NCBI GenBank assembly: GCA_020633075.1
Contig: JACKEI010000003.1
Span: 310,001 to 374,000 of the forward strand
Reading direction: 5' to 3'
Origin: Sandaracinaceae bacterium
GTDB taxonomy: Bacteria; Myxococcota_A; Polyangia; Polyangiales; Houyiibacteriaceae
DNA: 64,000 bases
Under the pieces are notes generated by a model. That model saw only the letters and a program-made list of their open reading frames with translations. It ran no database searches and had not been told where the DNA came from. The position numbers and the translations under genes were made by a program. Every line of letters begins with the position of its first letter. Within the stretch, counting starts at the first letter, position 1. Of this stretch, positions 43,514 to 52,274 are shown one piece after another.

Positions 43514-44407
43514 ATGACCTTCACGGCAGACAGTGTCGACGACCAGCGCGGTCGCCTCGTGCTCATCACCGGCGCCAACAGCGGTCTCGGCCTCGAGACC
43601 GCCAAGGTGCTCTCGGCCGCCGGTGCGGACGTCATCCTGGCGTGTCGTACCGAGAGCAAGGCTCAGCGCGCCATGAACGAGATCCGCGCGGCGGGAGGGA
43701 AGGGCGCGCTGCACTTCCAGGCTCTCGACCTCTCGGAGCTCGCGTCGGTCGCGGCGTGCGCGGAGAGCGTCCGCGGCGCGCACACCAAGCTCGACCTGCT
43801 GATCAACAACGCCGGGGTCATGGTGCCGCCCAAGGGGCGCACGCGAGACGGGTTCGAGACGCAGTTCGGGACCAACCACCTCGGGCACTTCGCGCTCACC
43901 GGCCAGCTCCTGCCGCTGCTGCGGGACACACCGGGCGCGCGCGTGGTGACCGTGTCCAGCATCATGCACCTGCTCGGAAAGATGCGCTTCGGCGACCTGA
44001 ACTTCGACAAGGGGTACATCGCGTGGCTGGCTTATGGGCAGAGCAAGCTCGCCAACCTGCTCTTCGCCTTCGAGCTGGGGAGGCGTCTCGAGCGAGCCGG
44101 CGGCGGGTTGCTCTCGGTGGCGGCCCACCCGGGCTACGCGGCCACGAACCTCCAGGCTCACGACCTCATGAGCCGCGCGCTGAACCCGGTGGCGGCCCAG
44201 TCCGCGGCGATGGGGGCGCTGCCCTCGCTCTATGCCGCCGTGGCCCCCGACGTGGTGCAGGGGGGCTACTACGGGCCGCAGTCCTTCGGCGGGATGCGCG
44301 GCTACCCGGGGCGCGCGTACGCGAGCGGCAGGGCCCGTGACGCCGACGTGGCGCGGCGCCTCTGGGAGGTCTCGGAGGAGCTCACGCGGGTGTCGTTCGG
44401 GCTGTAG
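43514..44407 (+). CDS. Short-chain dehydrogenase/reductase (retinol-dehydrogenase-like)
   Basis: 297 residues from the ATG at 43514. Classic SDR signatures: TGANSGLG nucleotide-binding loop, NNAG, a serine in TVSSIMH, and the catalytic Y-x-x-x-K in YGQSK. The HPGYAATNLQ block follows as in the retinol-dehydrogenase-like/WWOX-type SDR branch, and the C-terminal GGYYGPQSFGGMRGYPGR is typical of bacterial members. It likely reduces or oxidises a hydrophobic alcohol/ketone with NADP(H). No partner gene suggests the substrate. It is divergent from the beta'-like gene with 61 bp between starts. Confidence 0.95.
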   Translation: MTFTADSVDDQRGRLVLITGANSGLGLETAKVLSAAGADVILACRTESKAQRAMNEIRAAGGKGALHFQALDLSELASVAACAESVRGAHTKLDLLINNAGVMVPPKGRTRDGFETQFGTNHLGHFALTGQLLPLLRDTPGARVVTVSSIMHLLGKMRFGDLNFDKGYIAWLAYGQSKLANLLFAFELGRRLERAGGGLLSVAAHPGYAATNLQAHDLMSRALNPVAAQSAAMGALPSLYAAVAPDVVQGGYYGPQSFGGMRGYPGRAYASGRARDADVARRLWEVSEELTRVSFGL

Positions 44408-44534
44408 GGCGGCCGTTCGCGCGGGCGAGCTGGGCCAGGCGCCCAAGGAGCGCGCGCCAGCCCGGGTCTCGGCAGCGTGGGCGGCCGCGAAACTTGAGTG
44501 ATACGCTGAGTCTGCCTTGGAGTGCTCTTCGCCT

Positions 44535-47534
44535 ATGACTCGACCCGCGTCCTCTCTCCGCGTCGCGCGCCTGAACGCAGCGTTTCCGATTGCGGCGCTC
44601 ATCCTGGCGACAGGGTGCGGCGGTTTTCACACCCCCGGCCCGTCCACGCTCCGGCTCACGGAGGTCATGGCCAGCAACGACGGCGCCTACCTGGACGAGG
44701 AAGGGGAGGCCGAGGACTTCGTCGAGCTGCTGAACACGGGCTCCGACGTCATCGATCTCAGCGACTTCTCCCTCTCCGACAGCGTGCAGCGCGACCGGCT
44801 GCCCAGCCTGCTGCTCGAGCCCGGGGGCATCGTGGTGCTCTTCGCAGACGATCAGGTGGAGCAGGGGGAGCGTCACCTGCCCTTCAAGCTGAGCGCGGGT
44901 GGGGAGTCGCTGACGCTCCGATACTACGGCGACAGCGGCCACCGGGTGGTGGACGAAGTCCGCTGGGAGGGGCTCGAGCCGAACGAGGCGCTGGCACGCT
45001 TCGACGGGTCCGACGACTGGGTGCGCTGCACCTGGGCGAGCGCGGGGCGCGCGAACGGGGCGCGCTGCGGTCCGCCTCCCGCGCCTCCGCCGCCACCGGA
45101 CGACGTCTTCGCGGCGTACACCTGGCCCGCGCCCGTCCCCACGACGCCGCTCACGCTGTCCGAGCTGGCGCTGTCGCCGGCCGGGTTCATCGAGGTGCGC
45201 AACACCAGCCCAGGCACGCTCCCCCTGGCCGGGTACCAGGTGCGCATCGCTCCGCACGGCCCGAACCAGCCCTGGCCCGGCGTGACCGACGGCGTGGGCC
45301 TGCCGCTCGCCGGCAGCCTCGCTCCCGGGGCGCGCACCACGGTGACCGTCGCTCCGACTGACACCGCGCTGCTCGCGCAGCCTCTCTTCGAGGGCGTGGT
45401 CAGTCTCTTCGATGCCGGCGGTGTCTTGATCGACCGCTGCGACTTCATGCGCTGGCCCGGCGGTGCGGCGTTGGCGCGCGCGGAGAACCCCGCAGGCACC
45501 TGGCGCTTCGTCACGGCCACCACCCCCGACGGGCCGAACACGGCCCCCGTGCTGCCGAGCCGCGACGTCGGCTCGTACGTGCGCCACCTCTACACCCCGG
45601 GTGACTACGAGGCGCTCGCGCGCGACGGAACGCTGGTGGGACAAGCGGCCGTGAAGTTCTTGTTGGACGTCGACGTCGCGGGGGGGCCGCTCGGGTACCT
45701 GCTCGGGAGCGAGGACTTCCCGCTGCACTTCGACTTCGTCGATCAGATCTTTGCGGGGGGGCCGGACCTCGACCGCTGCGACGCGGCCATGAACGCCGAG
45801 CACCGGGCGCGTTGGACGGCGTTCTCCGTGGCCGAGTACTACTGCGGCCAGACGCAGCCCCCTGAAGACCTCTCCTGCACCGACGACCAGCGTCGCTACA
45901 TGATGGGTACGCTCGTGCATCACGTCGGGCCCGACCTGCACACCCTCGAGATGGTCAGCGGCGACCGCGCGAGCGCCGCGCAGATGGTGCGGACGTTCTT
46001 CGATGGGGCTGCGCTCAGTGACGACCCCCGCCGCTACGTCTTTCGTCCGCAGAGCCAGTCGGCCGTGGACAAGCTGCGCACGGTCGAGGGGCAGCTCCCC
46101 ATCGTGGGCCGCAACGCGCCGTTCGTGGGTATCCATGAGCAGCCCCTGAACCCTGGTGTGGCGTACGGCACGCTCACCTTCATCCCCACCCGCGACCTGG
46201 CCACGGCCACGCTGGGTCCGCGCGTGGTGCTCATCACCGACAGCGTGCCCAACGACATCGGCTTCGTCGGCGGGCTCGTCACCGAGGCGCTGCAGACCCC
46301 GCTCGCGCACGTCAACGTGCTCAGCCAGAACCGGGGCACGCCCAACCTGGCCGTGGTGGACGCCCGCACGCGCCCCGAGTTCGCGCCGCTGATCGGCCAG
46401 CTGGTGCGCTTGGACGTCACCGACACCGGCTTCAGCGTGCGCGCCGCCGAGCTGAGCGAAGCGCAGGCGCACTGGGCGTCGCTCATCCCCAGCGGGCCAC
46501 CGCAGTCGCCTGCGCGCGACATCAGCGTCCGCGGCATTCAGGACCTACGCTTTCGGGGCTTCGGCGACCTCCCTTCCATCGGCGGCAAGGCGGCGCAGTT
46601 CGCGGAGCTCTACCGTGTCGTCTTCCCGGCCGGCTGCAGCCAGGCAGCGCTCGTCCCCGATGGCGCCTTCGCGCTCCCCGTCGCGCACTACGTCGACCAC
46701 TTCCAGGCCAGCGGCGCGCAGGCGCTGCTGACCACCGCGATGGCGGACGCGCGCTTCGACGACGACCCGCTCTTCCGGCGGGAGGCGCTCGCGTCCGTGC
46801 GGGCCGCGATCATGGCGCACCCCGTGGAGCCGGTGTTCCTGGGCCAAGTGGAGCAGGCCATCCGCGAGCGCTACGGCGAGGACACGCGCGTGCGCCTGCG
46901 GAGCAGCAGCAACACCGAGGACCTGGCGGGTTTCAACGGCGCTGGGCTCTACGTCTCGGAGGCCGCCCAACTCTCCGACGCTGGCTCCGTGGCGCTCGCG
47001 TTGCGCACGGTCTGGGCCAGCCTGTGGTCGGAGCGCGCCCAAGACGAGCGCAGCTTCTTCCGCATCGAGCCCGACTTGGTGGCCATGGGTGTCCTCGTCC
47101 ACGCAGCCTTCGTCTCGGAGGAGGGCTCGGGCATCATCGTGTCGCGGAGCCTGCATGACGCGACGCGCTCGGACATCTACACCATGAACGTGCAGCGTGG
47201 AGAGGCCAGCGTGGCCAACCCGGCGCCTGGGGTCAGCTCCGAGCAGTTCGACTACCGCTGGGGGCGCGTTCCGCGCCGTGTCTTCCGTGCCTACAGCACC
47301 TTCTCCGAAGGCGAGCCGCTCGTGTCCGAAGACGAAGCCTGCGACATGGCCTACGCCGTCCGTGCCATCCACGACCACTTCCGCTTGCTGATCGACCCGA
47401 CCCACGCGGACCAGTACTTTGCCGTCGAAGTGGAGGTGAAGCTGCTGGACGCAACGCGCCGCCTGTATGTGAAGCAGGCGCGTCCATACCCGTTCGCGAC
47501 GGAAGCGCTCCCGGCGGACTGCCGTAGCTTCTAG
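44535..47534 (+). CDS. Lipoprotein with lamin-tail domains and a glucan-water-dikinase-like phosphotransfer module
   Basis: 999 residues from the ATG at 44535, with signal peptide ending LATGC|GG. Two LTD (lamin-tail) domains: about 39-175 (LRLTEVMASNDG, EDFVELLNTGS, DLSDFSLSD) and about 200-335 (FIEVRNTSPGTLPLAGYQVRI). After a region of unclear type comes a phosphohistidine swivel-like block (TPLAHVNVLSQNRGTPNLAVVD, His592) and then a C-terminal PPDK_N/ATP-grasp domain (about 690-999) with LRSSSNTEDLAGFNGAGLY. That order, swivel before ATP-grasp, is that of glucan/phosphoglucan water dikinases, not PEP synthase. An extracytoplasmic ATP-dependent kinase is hard to understand, so it may bind sugars or be inactive. 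Confidence 0.8.
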   Translation: MTRPASSLRVARLNAAFPIAALILATGCGGFHTPGPSTLRLTEVMASNDGAYLDEEGEAEDFVELLNTGSDVIDLSDFSLSDSVQRDRLPSLLLEPGGIVVLFADDQVEQGERHLPFKLSAGGESLTLRYYGDSGHRVVDEVRWEGLEPNEALARFDGSDDWVRCTWASAGRANGARCGPPPAPPPPPDDVFAAYTWPAPVPTTPLTLSELALSPAGFIEVRNTSPGTLPLAGYQVRIAPHGPNQPWPGVTDGVGLPLAGSLAPGARTTVTVAPTDTALLAQPLFEGVVSLFDAGGVLIDRCDFMRWPGGAALARAENPAGTWRFVTATTPDGPNTAPVLPSRDVGSYVRHLYTPGDYEALARDGTLVGQAAVKFLLDVDVAGGPLGYLLGSEDFPLHFDFVDQIFAGGPDLDRCDAAMNAEHRARWTAFSVAEYYCGQTQPPEDLSCTDDQRRYMMGTLVHHVGPDLHTLEMVSGDRASAAQMVRTFFDGAALSDDPRRYVFRPQSQSAVDKLRTVEGQLPIVGRNAPFVGIHEQPLNPGVAYGTLTFIPTRDLATATLGPRVVLITDSVPNDIGFVGGLVTEALQTPLAHVNVLSQNRGTPNLAVVDARTRPEFAPLIGQLVRLDVTDTGFSVRAAELSEAQAHWASLIPSGPPQSPARDISVRGIQDLRFRGFGDLPSIGGKAAQFAELYRVVFPAGCSQAALVPDGAFALPVAHYVDHFQASGAQALLTTAMADARFDDDPLFRREALASVRAAIMAHPVEPVFLGQVEQAIRERYGEDTRVRLRSSSNTEDLAGFNGAGLYVSEAAQLSDAGSVALALRTVWASLWSERAQDERSFFRIEPDLVAMGVLVHAAFVSEEGSGIIVSRSLHDATRSDIYTMNVQRGEASVANPAPGVSSEQFDYRWGRVPRRVFRAYSTFSEGEPLVSEDEACDMAYAVRAIHDHFRLLIDPTHADQYFAVEVEVKLLDATRRLYVKQARPYPFATEALPADCRSF

Positions 47535-47610
47535 GGGGCTGCAGCCGCGCCGCGCTCTCGCCCGCAGCGGGCGCTCGAGAGGAAGGAGGGCGCTCCGACC
47601 GCCGGCCGGC

Positions 47611-48984
47611 TCAGGCCCCGTCGCCGTGCAGCAGGCGCCGCACGAGGGCGAGCACCGAGTCCGGGTCGACCGGCTTCACGAGAAAGGCGGACGCGCCCCG
47701 CTCGGTCAGCGCCTTCCAGTCGTCTTCGCCCCCTGCGCCCGTGATCACGATGATGGGCACGCGCTGGCCTCGGGGGTCTGTGCGCAGCTTCTCGACCAGG
47801 GCCAGGCCGTCCAGGCCGGGCATGTCGAGGTCCACCAACGCGACGGAGGTCTCCTCGGCGACGATGGCGTCGAAGGCGGCCAGGCCGTCCGCCACACACA
47901 CGATCTCCGACGTCGGGAAGCCTGCGTACAGCATCGTCTGACCCAGGAGGCGAAACACCGGCTCGTCGTCCGCCACGACGAAGCGCCGCGGGGGGCCGTC
48001 TTCGCTCATCTGCAGCCGCGCGGCGTTCAGCTCCTGCCGAAAGCGCTGCACGCTGCTCTGCCGCGCGTCCGGCTCCTTCGCGAGCGCCCGCAGGAGCACC
48101 GCGTCGAACGCGGCGGTCAGCTGTGGGTTCACCTGGCTGGGTGGCAGCGGCTCCACGTTGGCGTGCTGGTTCAGCATCTCGAGCACGTCGTCGGTGTCGA
48201 AGGGCAAGCGCCCCGCGAGCAGCTCGTAGGCCATGACCCCCAAGCTGTAGAGGTCTGCCCGCTGTGGGTGGGCGACGCTGCCGTTGTGGCAGAGGCCGTA
48301 CTCGGGAGCCAGGTAGGCTGGCGTGCCGTGCACCGCGTCGGCCGACGAGCGCTCGTCTCGCACCGTTCGCGCTGCGCCGAAGTCGCTCACCACGACCCGG
48401 TTGGCGTCGCCGAGCAGGACGTTTGCCGGCTTGAGGTCGCCGTGCACGGCGCCCGCCGAGTGGACCGCTTGCACGCCGCGACAGACGGCGTCGAGGATGG
48501 CGAGCGCTTCGTCCAGCACCAGCGGTGTGCCCCGGCGCCGCCGTAGGAGCTCCTCGAGGTCGTGGCCCTCCACGTACTCCATGACGAAGTAGGGCGCGCC
48601 ATCGTGCTCGCCGAAGGCGTGGACGGCCGTGACGTGCTCGTGACGGATCTTGGCCATCACCCGCGCCTCGGCCTCGAAGCGTGCGGCCACACCGGTGCGG
48701 GCGGCCAGCGAGGGGTGGATGAATTTGATCGCCACCATGCGGTCCAAGAACCGGTCGCGCGCCTTCATGACGACGCCCATGGAGCCACGCCCGAGGCTGC
48801 CTCGCACCTCGTAGGAGCCGATGACCGTGCCTGGTACGGGGGGGCGCCAGCGCTCCGCCCTACCGGCGCCTTGCATGTTGGCGTGTGCGGCAGGGACGGC
48901 CGCCACGACCTCCGAGTCGCTGACGTTCCCTGCGACCTCGTCGGCCTCGTCTTCGACAGGCAGGGTGTCCCGCTGGTGGGTCAT
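47611..48984 (-). CDS. Ser/Thr protein kinase fused to a response-regulator receiver domain
   Basis: 457 residues. The kinase domain covers about residues 57-320: SLGRGSMGVV loop, Lys87 in VAIKFI, catalytic loop HGDLKPAN (181-188; the R of HRD is replaced by Gly, a 'non-RD' kinase), DFG at 201-203 and GTPAYLAPEYG. A receiver domain follows (333-455) with the phospho-acceptor Asp385 in LVDLDMPGLDGL, acidic D339/D340, Thr415 and Lys437 in LVKPVD. The pair suggests cross-talk between Ser/Thr phosphorylation and two-component phospho-relay. Non-RD kinases are often not regulated by activation-loop phosphorylation. No transmembrane segment. Confidence 0.95.
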   Translation of the reverse strand: MTHQRDTLPVEDEADEVAGNVSDSEVVAAVPAAHANMQGAGRAERWRPPVPGTVIGSYEVRGSLGRGSMGVVMKARDRFLDRMVAIKFIHPSLAARTGVAARFEAEARVMAKIRHEHVTAVHAFGEHDGAPYFVMEYVEGHDLEELLRRRRGTPLVLDEALAILDAVCRGVQAVHSAGAVHGDLKPANVLLGDANRVVVSDFGAARTVRDERSSADAVHGTPAYLAPEYGLCHNGSVAHPQRADLYSLGVMAYELLAGRLPFDTDDVLEMLNQHANVEPLPPSQVNPQLTAAFDAVLLRALAKEPDARQSSVQRFRQELNAARLQMSEDGPPRRFVVADDEPVFRLLGQTMLYAGFPTSEIVCVADGLAAFDAIVAEETSVALVDLDMPGLDGLALVEKLRTDPRGQRVPIIVITGAGGEDDWKALTERGASAFLVKPVDPDSVLALVRRLLHGDGA

Positions 48985-49134
48985 GAGGTGCCTCGCCGCC
49001 CGCTCATGAGTGCCAGTGCGAAGAGAGCTCAGGAGCGCACCCGCGGGAGTTGCGTAACATTTTCGGACACTACCCTAATCGGGGACACGCAGCAACGTAG
49101 GTTTCGGCGCGGGCGGACCCTGATACGCTGCGGC

Positions 49135-50727
49135 ATGGCGGACGCCCAGCCACCACCAACTCTGGTGTCACGCTCCATCGGCGCGCTCCGTCTGAGCGAC
49201 CGACTCGGTCGCCGCCTGGCCTTCGCGGCGTGGGCCAGTGCGGGTCTCACGGTCTTGTTCCTCGCGACCAGTCATGGGCTCGCCTACCTGGACCTCGATC
49301 CGCGCTTCACGGCCTGGCAGCGTGAGGCGAGTCCGTTGCGCCTGTGGCTCGCGCCCTGCTTCTTGGTGTTCTCGCTGGCCTTCGCGGAGCTCGTGCGCAC
49401 GCGCGTGCGACGCACGCCGCAGCTGGTCGCCGCCGGGGTCGCCTTCGAAGTCGTCGCTGCGTTCTTCGTCGCGTGCCTGGTCAACGGGCGACCGTGGTCT
49501 ACGGAGCCCACGCTCCTGGGGGTCTCGCCCATCGCGATCTGGGTGCTGATCTACGCCGCGCTCGTCCCTCTCCCGCCTCGGGCCGTCGTCGTCGGGGCGC
49601 TCGCGTCGGCGCTGATGGACCCGCTTGGGTTGTGGGTCATGGTGCTGGCGGACGACCGCATCGCCATGCCGCCCGTCATTCTCCAGGTCTGGCGCTTCTT
49701 CCCGTCGTTCGTCTGCGCTGGCTTGGCCTACGCGGTGGCTCGCATGATCGACCGGCTGGAGGAGCACGCGGACGAGGCACACCGCATGGGCTCGTACCGC
49801 CTGCGGAAGCTGCTCGGCCGTGGTGGCATGGCGGAGGTGTGGGAGGCCGACCACCGCATGCTGGCGCGCCCCGCTGCCGTGAAGCTCGTGCGCCCGGAGT
49901 GGCTGGAGGACGACCAGCGCAGCGCCGAGACGATGTTGCAGCGCTTTCAGCGCGAGGTGAGCGCGACATCGGCGCTGTGTTCTCCCCACACCATCGCGGT
50001 CTACGACTTCGGGATCGCCCATGACGGGACGTTCTTCTACGCGATGGAGCGCCTGCACGGCATCGACCTCCACTCGCTGATCCAGCAGTACGGTCCGCTT
50101 CCAGCTGGGCGTGTCGTCTTCATCCTCCGACAGATCTGCCACTCGCTCGAGGAGGCCCACCGGGCCGGGTTGGTCCACCGCGACGTGAAGCCCGCGAACA
50201 TCTTCGTCTGTCGCTACGGCCTCGACCTCGACTTCGTGAAGGTGCTCGACTTCGGACTGGTGAAGGGGGACCCACCCGGGATCGAGCACCAGTCACTCAC
50301 GCGCGAAGGCGCACACACCGGCACGCCGGCCTTCCTGCCGCCCGAGATCGCGCTCGGCAAGGTGTCGGAGGCGGACGGCCGCGCGGACCTCTATGGGGTT
50401 GGCTGCGTGGCGTACTGGCTGCTGACGGGGAAGCTGGTGTTTCCTCTCGGCCCCTCGCTCCAGATGATCGCAGCGCACGCGCACGACATCCCCGAGCTGC
50501 CGTCGCGGCGCGGCCAGGTGAGCATTCCGCCCCAACTGGAGGCCATCGTCATGCAGCTCCTGGCCAAGGCTCCGGCTGATCGGCCGCCGAGCGCGGAGGC
50601 GCTGTCGAGGCGGCTCGCTGACACGGGGCTCGAGGCGGCGTGGACCGTGGAGGCCCGGGAGGCGTGGTGGGGCCGCTACCTGCCGGCGTCGCAGTCTACG
50701 CCGGAGCCAGGCTCGCCCAAGCGGTGA
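49135..50727 (+). CDS. Ser/Thr protein kinase with N-terminal multi-helix membrane domain
   Basis: 530 residues from the ATG at 49135 (an upstream open frame belongs to the shadow of the previous gene). About six hydrophobic segments lie between residues 25 and 205 (for example ASAGLTVLFLATSHGL, APCFLVFSLAFAELV, AIWVLIYAALVPLPP), followed by a C-terminal kinase domain beginning MGSYRLRKLLGRGGMAEVW, the AVKLV lysine, HRDVKPAN, LDFGLVKG (a full DFG), and GTPAFLPPEIALG. The sensor-like membrane domain in front of a cytosolic kinase is a common myxobacterial form. The 3' end overlaps the convergent ACAD-like gene by 32 bp. Confidence 0.93.
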   Translation: MADAQPPPTLVSRSIGALRLSDRLGRRLAFAAWASAGLTVLFLATSHGLAYLDLDPRFTAWQREASPLRLWLAPCFLVFSLAFAELVRTRVRRTPQLVAAGVAFEVVAAFFVACLVNGRPWSTEPTLLGVSPIAIWVLIYAALVPLPPRAVVVGALASALMDPLGLWVMVLADDRIAMPPVILQVWRFFPSFVCAGLAYAVARMIDRLEEHADEAHRMGSYRLRKLLGRGGMAEVWEADHRMLARPAAVKLVRPEWLEDDQRSAETMLQRFQREVSATSALCSPHTIAVYDFGIAHDGTFFYAMERLHGIDLHSLIQQYGPLPAGRVVFILRQICHSLEEAHRAGLVHRDVKPANIFVCRYGLDLDFVKVLDFGLVKGDPPGIEHQSLTREGAHTGTPAFLPPEIALGKVSEADGRADLYGVGCVAYWLLTGKLVFPLGPSLQMIAAHAHDIPELPSRRGQVSIPPQLEAIVMQLLAKAPADRPPSAEALSRRLADTGLEAAWTVEAREAWWGRYLPASQSTPEPGSPKR

Positions 50728-51616
50728 CGCGTCGTTGGGCGCGCGCGCGTGCGGCGACCCCGAAGATCGCCGCGTCGCGGAAGAGGCGCTCGCGCGCAGT
50801 GGGGGGAAGCTGTTGGGCGAGCGAGGGCAGCTCACCGTCCAGGAAGCGGCCCGTGGTCTCGAGCACCCCCGCGAGCGCCAGGTGGGTCGTGGGTGCGAGC
50901 GGCGGCAGGTCCGCGATACCGCCGAGGGCGACGATGGCGCTCACCAGCCGCTCGATCACGCCGTGCGGCCACACGGCCTGTCGGCCGTAGCGCACCAAGA
51001 GCCCCAGGATGGCCGCGTGCACGAAGATGTCTTCCACGGTGCGGAAGGGCTTCATGATCGCCAGGTAGCCGTCACCGTCCAGGCGCTCTTCGGCCGTGAC
51101 GCGCACGCCCGCGAAGGTCGCTCGGCTGTGTGGGATCTCGGGGACGAAGGCGGCTGGCGCAGCGGGCACCAGCGTGACCCCGACCCGGCTCCGAGGGATG
51201 CGCACTGCGACGAGCGCGACCCGCTCCGTCTCGCTCGCGTCGCGCGCGATGATCACGAGCTGGTCTGCGGCCTCGCCCAACGTCACGAAGGTCTTCTCGC
51301 CGCTGAGGCGGAACGCGTCGCCTTCGGCGGTGAGCGTCGTCGTGATGTCACGCGGGCGGTTGCCGGCGGACTCGGTCACCGCCAGCGCCGCTGGCACGCC
51401 GCCCAGCTCCGGGAGCAAGTGCTCGAGCGCGCAGACGTAGCCCGATGCGAACGCGTAGCCCAAGCGGTCCGCCCGAAAGCCCGCCGCCACGGCGGTCTCG
51501 AGGGGACGCGCAAAGCGCCCGCGCGCGGCGTCGTGGCTGTCCCACCACGCTACCAGGTCAGGGACTTCGATGTCGCGGGGGTCTTCCCCAAGGAGGTGAC
51601 GCAGTAGGGCTTCCAC
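50696..51616 (-). CDS. Acyl-CoA-dehydrogenase-like protein, short and divergent
   Basis: 306 residues from a GTG at 51616, shorter than the usual 380. The middle resembles the ACAD fold: AALAVTESAGNRPRDITTTLTAEGDAFRLSGEKTFVTLG (compare the E-P-x-A-G-S-D and G-x-K-x-x-I-T-N-G blocks), followed by ATFAGVRVTAEERLDGDGYLAIMKPFRTVEDIF. The N-terminal helical domain is shortened, and the typical C-terminal Y-E-G-T region is absent, so catalysis as a dehydrogenase is doubtful. It may be a non-catalytic or specialised relative. It is convergent with, and overlaps by 32 bp, the membrane kinase gene. Confidence 0.7.
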   Translation of the reverse strand: MEALLRHLLGEDPRDIEVPDLVAWWDSHDAARGRFARPLETAVAAGFRADRLGYAFASGYVCALEHLLPELGGVPAALAVTESAGNRPRDITTTLTAEGDAFRLSGEKTFVTLGEAADQLVIIARDASETERVALVAVRIPRSRVGVTLVPAAPAAFVPEIPHSRATFAGVRVTAEERLDGDGYLAIMKPFRTVEDIFVHAAILGLLVRYGRQAVWPHGVIERLVSAIVALGGIADLPPLAPTTHLALAGVLETTGRFLDGELPSLAQQLPPTARERLFRDAAIFGVAARARAQRRVTAWASLAPA

Positions 51617-51686
51617 GGCCCGCAGTCTACGTCACATGACACGGTGCGAGGAGGTCTCTTGTCCTCTCCGACGAGAACGCGGTGGG

Positions 51687-52217
51687 TCAGGCCTGCGTGC
51701 GCGACTCGAGGTAGCGAGTCAGGGCGTCGCTGACGCTCAGGAGGTTCGCCGTGATCTGTCGCGAGACGAACTGCTCCACGGTGTTCGCGAGGCCGCCCGC
51801 CAGGAACGAGGGCAGCGCCCTGATGGCGGCGTGGTCGAAGCTCATCGAGCCCTCGATCTCGAGACGTGTGCGGTCGCCCAAGGCCACGAAGGTGTGGCGC
51901 CCCGCGCAGCGCACCGCGTCGTGGAAGGCGCGCGTCTCGATCGTCCACGCGCTCGTCCACTCGGCCTCGCTCCAGATGGCGTGCTCGTCCCAGCGGAAGG
52001 TGTTGTCGCCCAAGCCGCGCTGCACGGGGATGGGGATGTCGCCTCCGCCGTGCCAGGTGTGGAAGGTCTCCACCTGCGTGGCGCTCTCTCTTCGGTCTGT
52101 GGACTCGATGCGCCGCACGTGCGGCAGGAACTCGATCAACGCCGGGAGATCGTCGCGGTATGTCCGGAACACGGACTCACGCGGGAAGGGAATGACGGCG
52201 TCGGCCTCGATCTGCAT
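51687..52217 (-). CDS. SRPBCC/START-like ligand-binding protein
   Basis: 176 residues from the ATG at 52217; a start 15 bases upstream is possible. The sequence starts MQIEADAVIPFPRESVFRTYRDDLPALIEFLPHVRRIE, the usual entry to the SRPBCC (polyketide cyclase/START) fold, and continues with VQRGLGDNTFRWDEHAIWSEAEWTSAWTIETRAFHDAVRCAG and ALGDRTRLEIEGSMSFDH, a pattern of beta strands around a long helix. The final helix (FLAGGLANTVEQFVSRQITANLL) is typical. Such proteins bind lipids, polyketides or other hydrophobic molecules in a cavity. It sits in a run of small genes on the minus strand without obvious link. Confidence 0.82.
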   Translation of the reverse strand: MQIEADAVIPFPRESVFRTYRDDLPALIEFLPHVRRIESTDRRESATQVETFHTWHGGGDIPIPVQRGLGDNTFRWDEHAIWSEAEWTSAWTIETRAFHDAVRCAGRHTFVALGDRTRLEIEGSMSFDHAAIRALPSFLAGGLANTVEQFVSRQITANLLSVSDALTRYLESRTQA

Positions 52218-52274
52218 CGTTGGGTGTCCCACCGGAGGCGGGCCAGCGACGCTGCGAGAACGAGCGCGGGCCCC

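Noticed and set aside
48562..49134. Upstream extension of the membrane kinase
   Set aside because: It overlaps the kinase-receiver gene on the other strand and has no membrane segments or domain.
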